Positions 60,701 to 64,000 of a stretch of 64,000 bases of DNA are shown piece after piece (the first letter of the stretch is position 1; every line of letters starts with the position of its first letter). The notes under the pieces were generated by a model. That model searched no databases and had not been told where the DNA came from. It saw nothing but the letters and a program-made list of their open reading frames with translations. The position numbers and the translations under genes were made by a program. Source of the DNA: Sipunculus nudus. Taxonomy: Eukaryota; Annelida; Sipuncula; Golfingiida; Sipunculidae. The stretch is from assembly GCA_026874595.1 (NCBI GenBank), contig CM049307.1, forward strand, positions 64,226,870-64,290,869. Reading direction: 5' to 3'.

Positions 60701-62340
60701 TATGCACTTTGAAGTTTGATTAAGAAAGGCCTGTCCAATGAGGGTAGGGTATATATGGATAACATTGGAACTGCTGACTAGAAGTTGTCGGCAAACCACA
60801 GCCAATCACCACTGCTGCTGTAGTCAGTATTTGGTATATCACTTCAAACACAAACTGGTTTCATGTGTTCACCAATTTGTTGTTTGGTTGTTAACTGCCT
60901 TAGTCATGTGACAGAATTTGATTGGATGTTGAAAGTGAGGCAGCAAACTACAGGTTACATCTAACTCTAATAATTATATCTCATAAAAAAATTGTAATTG
61001 ATACACTGTTAACATTAGTAATAACATTATACATAATATTTTTCTTTAGATTTATTAGGACTGTTCTGAATTTGCCTGAGCCCTGTGGGGAAACATAGCA
61101 AAGTTTGTTGCTTCAGTAAAATACGAATGTGGCATTATGAACGCACCTTGTGTCTTACTCCTGGTTGAGCCCAGTATTCTGCATGGAATCACAAATTTTT
61201 TTTTTGGTATCATGAGAATATCTAATATATTACTTGGAACAAATCTGTTGTGGTTAATCTTTGTAAGATCAGAAACAGGTTGTGAATAAGTATATGATGT
61301 ACAGCTGTGCTCAGGCTGGGCAATGTCAGTTTGGAGCATTATCATGAAAATTTATTCATCTAAACTCGTCATTTGTGGTCATTATGAAACATGTAACTGT
61401 GAGAATGGGAATGACAAGTTTGAGTATTAATGTGTTTCTTACAGTCGTCAGGTAAATGTTAAACAGGAGATATGAATCGCAGTTGTGGCTTGATATCTGA
61501 TGTGCATGAACATAGATATTTTTGATTTGTTAATGGATCTTTTAAACTCCCTGTAAGAATGTATTTTTTTCCCCTCTGTCTATACATTATCTTCACCCAT
61601 ACCACCATGATAGTGTGGTGAAGTATATCATGAACATTGTGTTGTCTGAAAACAAAATTTTGGTTCATAAATGTCAGATACCTGTTTAATATTGCAGATG
61701 ACGATTTTGTTTTACATTTTAATATGATGTGTATTTCAATGGATGTTGCTTCGTTTATCCAGGTCTTCCGTCTTCAAGACAGACAGTATTGACTGTCTGT
61801 TTGTTTTATTGGATATAGTGTGCCAGGAATATTGATATTCTTTAGAAAAATAAGAGGGGGGGGGGGGGTCACTTAAATTATTACTAGGCAGAGGAATTTT
61901 ACAAAATACATTAGGACTAACCTGATCACAAATATAACTCCTACATTCTTTCATTGCAGTAATAATGGAAGAAATATTCATGCGACTTCCTATATCCTTG
62001 AAAATTCATGCTACCTTAATAATACAAGAATGTTAGAACATTTATCCTAGCACAAGAATATGTACAATTATAAAAGTTATTTGGTGATGTATTGTTGAGT
62101 ATGACTTCTTGTGAATTATGGGAAAAGGCAGTGAAAACTGTAACTGGTCAACCGAGGTTCTGAAAAGTCTTGATTGCCTGTTTTAGATAGTGTAGTTAAG
62201 TTCCTACATATTGGTATGTTTCATATTTCATAACATTTACTGTATCCAGTACCTGCCCGTTATTGTATTGACACATATTGATGACATATTGTGCATAGGC
62301 TTCATGTTTTACTATGCATCAGTAATAAGGTTCATCATGA
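60701..62340. other. Intergenic, nothing recognised
   Basis: AT-rich sequence between two tail-to-tail genes. Poly-G run at 61856-61868. No coding, RNA or transposon signature I can support. Confidence 0.5.
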
Positions 62341-62780
62341 GAAATAAAATATGTACATGTCTAGCCTTGTGTTTTCGCTCTTTGTACGCCTCCATGCCAC
62401 GTGCGGTAATATGAACATGTACATGTCTATCCTGTCATCTCTCTTTGTAGCCCCCCCCCCCCCCCCCCATGCCATATGCGGTAATATAAACATGTACATG
62501 TCTAGCCTTATGTTTTCACTCTTTGAACCCCCCCCCCCCCCCCCAGTGCCACATGCGGTAATGTGAACATGTACATGTCTAGCCTTATGTTTTCACTCTT
62601 TGAACCCCCCCCCCCCCCCCAGTGCCACATGCGGTAATGTGAACATGTACATGTCTAGCCTTGTCTCCACTCTTTATACGCCCCCCCCCCCCCCCCCCCA
62701 TACCACGTGCGGTAATATGTACATGTCTAGCCTTATGTCGTCACACTTGTACGCTCCAATGCCACGTGCGGTAATATGTT
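62341..62780. repeat. Poly-C-containing minisatellite, ~70-90 bp unit
   Basis: About six copies of ACATGTACATGTCTAGCCTT, then TTTTC(A/G)CTCTTTGTA, a C run of up to ~20 bases in four copies, and GCCAC(G/A)TGCGGTAATATG. The C-runs put long G-runs on the minus strand. Open frames across it are repeat artefacts. Confidence 0.85.
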
Positions 62781-63402
62781 TTTGCAGTTCCGTCTGATTT
62801 ATCCAGCCGACTTGCACTTTTATTATAACATTGCACAATTTTATTTCAATGAGGGAAATGAGTCCTAACATCGTATTCCGGATTTTTGTCAGTGTAATAG
62901 AACATAGCTCCGTTTTATTGTCACATGATTTCAGCTCAGTCTTTGATTTACCCCACAAGGAACAACGATAGGTCAGATAAAAAAAACTCGCTTTTCTGCA
63001 AATTGACTTTATATAAATTTATATGACATGGTTAAGCTGTGGAAACATATCGGCAAATATTTTCCGTTCGTCTTAATTTCATAGCTAAATATCCTCCAAA
63101 ATACACAAGTTTACATCAAATATTGAAATCAAAATAGCGCTTTCCTGTGTGTATGAAAACGTCCAGTACGTACTGTTCACTGTTACCGACAAACCGTATA
63201 TGTAGAAGAAAATGACTCTGTTAAAATTACGGTAATTGGGAAAAGAACTGGATCTCTGAATATATCTTTAAAGGATAAAATGTTATTTCGATAAATGTTT
63301 GTGTTAATATTAAGTTCAAAGTCCGGTTTCTATAGTATAATAATAATAATTATTTTCATTATTATTGTATTTAACATATGTGAAACCCATCAGCTTTCAC
63401 GG

Positions 63403-63615
63403 CTACTCTTCAACTGCAGCACTTTGTTCAGAGGAGACTCCAGAATCAGAACACTGGGAGACTTCCGTGTCGTCATGGTTCCCGTCATCCCCATCCTTTA
63501 GATCGTCATAAAATACATCGTCGTCGTCAGCATAATCATCATATTCACGGTCAACAACATCTTCATCATCACCATCCTCGTCATCACCTTCATGTCCACT
63601 AATAGTCGCGGGACG
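63403..63615 (-). CDS. Acidic C-terminal exon of an unidentified gene (continues past the window)
   Basis: Minus-strand frame of 70 codons plus TAG (63405-63403), opened by TTTCTCCACAG|CGT. Encodes RPATISGHEGDDEDGDDEDV, then REYDDYADDDDVFYDDLKDG and a Ser/Glu-rich end SSEQSAAVEE. The Asp/Glu density, clean acceptor and stop suggest an acidic, disordered C-terminal tail. The open frame extends only slightly past the acceptor. Acidic tails like this occur in many proteins (E2 ubiquitin-conjugating enzymes, chaperones, nuclear proteins), so I do not name it. Start phase 0 is assumed. Confidence 0.6.
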   Translation of the reverse strand, partial: RPATISGHEGDDEDGDDEDVVDREYDDYADDDDVFYDDLKDGDDGNHDDTEVSQCSDSGVSSEQSAAVEE

Positions 63616-64000
63616 CTGTGGAGAAAATTACAGTAATATATCATATTTTACCAGGATGACTCCGTGAAGACACTGCATGCTGCATCATTTGTTGTGTATA
63701 TATATATTTATACGGACATGTCCAGGGAAATGAATGTGTATTATTGAAGTAAACTAAACTATAAGTTATTGAATTGCCAGGAAATCACTGAGGATTTTAG
63801 ATAAGTATCACCGCATAAATAATCATCACTTGACATTATACTCCTCACTCAGCTTGAGAGCCAACAAGATGTGTGATGCCTGTAGTGTAGGCCTATACTG
63901 CTGCGTGAGAAGCGAATTTGACATTGAACTGCTGCACAGAATCCATACAAATTCTTCCTCAGCGATCAAAGCAAAGGGCCATGGAAAACCCTCACAGTTC
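63616..64000 (-). other. Upstream intron of the acidic-tail gene, possibly another exon at the window edge
   Basis: Mostly AT-rich intron. The minus strand from 64000 to about 63830 is open in one frame (FPWPFALIAEEEFVWILC...) and could be exon, but no convincing splice pair was found. Confidence 0.25.

Noticed and set aside
62351-62797. Pro-rich plus-strand open frames
   Set aside because: Poly-C tracts inside a tandem repeat produce poly-Pro; no support for a gene.

Overview
Eukaryotic (metazoan) genomic DNA: AT-rich, intron-rich, with GT-AG introns, minisatellites, MITEs and a DIRS-type retrotransposon. Frequent GTACATGTAC words, abundant foldback elements and a DIRS element suggest a marine lophotrochozoan, perhaps a bivalve or other mollusc; that is inference, not proof.

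Layout. (1) 2927-18535, minus strand: a complete diacylglycerol kinase epsilon-like gene (DGKE), 8 coding exons, 521 codons, with an acceptor-like sequence directly before the ATG that implies an upstream non-coding exon. Its last intron holds a degraded ~5.6 kb DIRS-like tyrosine-recombinase retrotransposon (about 3207-8820). (2) 18536-26890: intergenic, with small repeats and a truncated non-LTR retrotransposon. (3) 27067-57525, plus strand: a complete WIPI3/WDR45B-like gene, 10 coding exons, 350 codons, with an ETS-type site upstream. (4) 57526-63402: its 3' UTR, intergenic sequence and a poly-C minisatellite. (5) 63403-63615, minus strand: an acidic terminal coding exon of a third gene that continues beyond the window. 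DGKE and WDR45B are head-to-head; WDR45B and the third gene are tail-to-tail.

The most unusual signal is a class of minisatellite made from exon-intron junctions. Four arrays begin inside a real coding exon, cross its splice site and repeat both: the DGKE exon 6 acceptor (103-bp unit, 21 extra copies), the DGKE exon 7 acceptor (36/44-bp units, about 25 copies), the WDR45B exon 3 donor (59-bp unit, about 218 copies, 12.9 kb) and the WDR45B exon 8 donor (about 35-bp unit, diverged). Introns therefore carry tens to hundreds of decoy splice sites. All four arrays extend from the right-hand (higher-coordinate) edge of the exon, whatever the strand of the gene. The 59-bp array also shows nested segmental duplications of 27, 29 and 52 units.

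Exon models were assembled by hand from reading frame, GT/AG boundaries and recalled family conservation. No alignment or database search was run.
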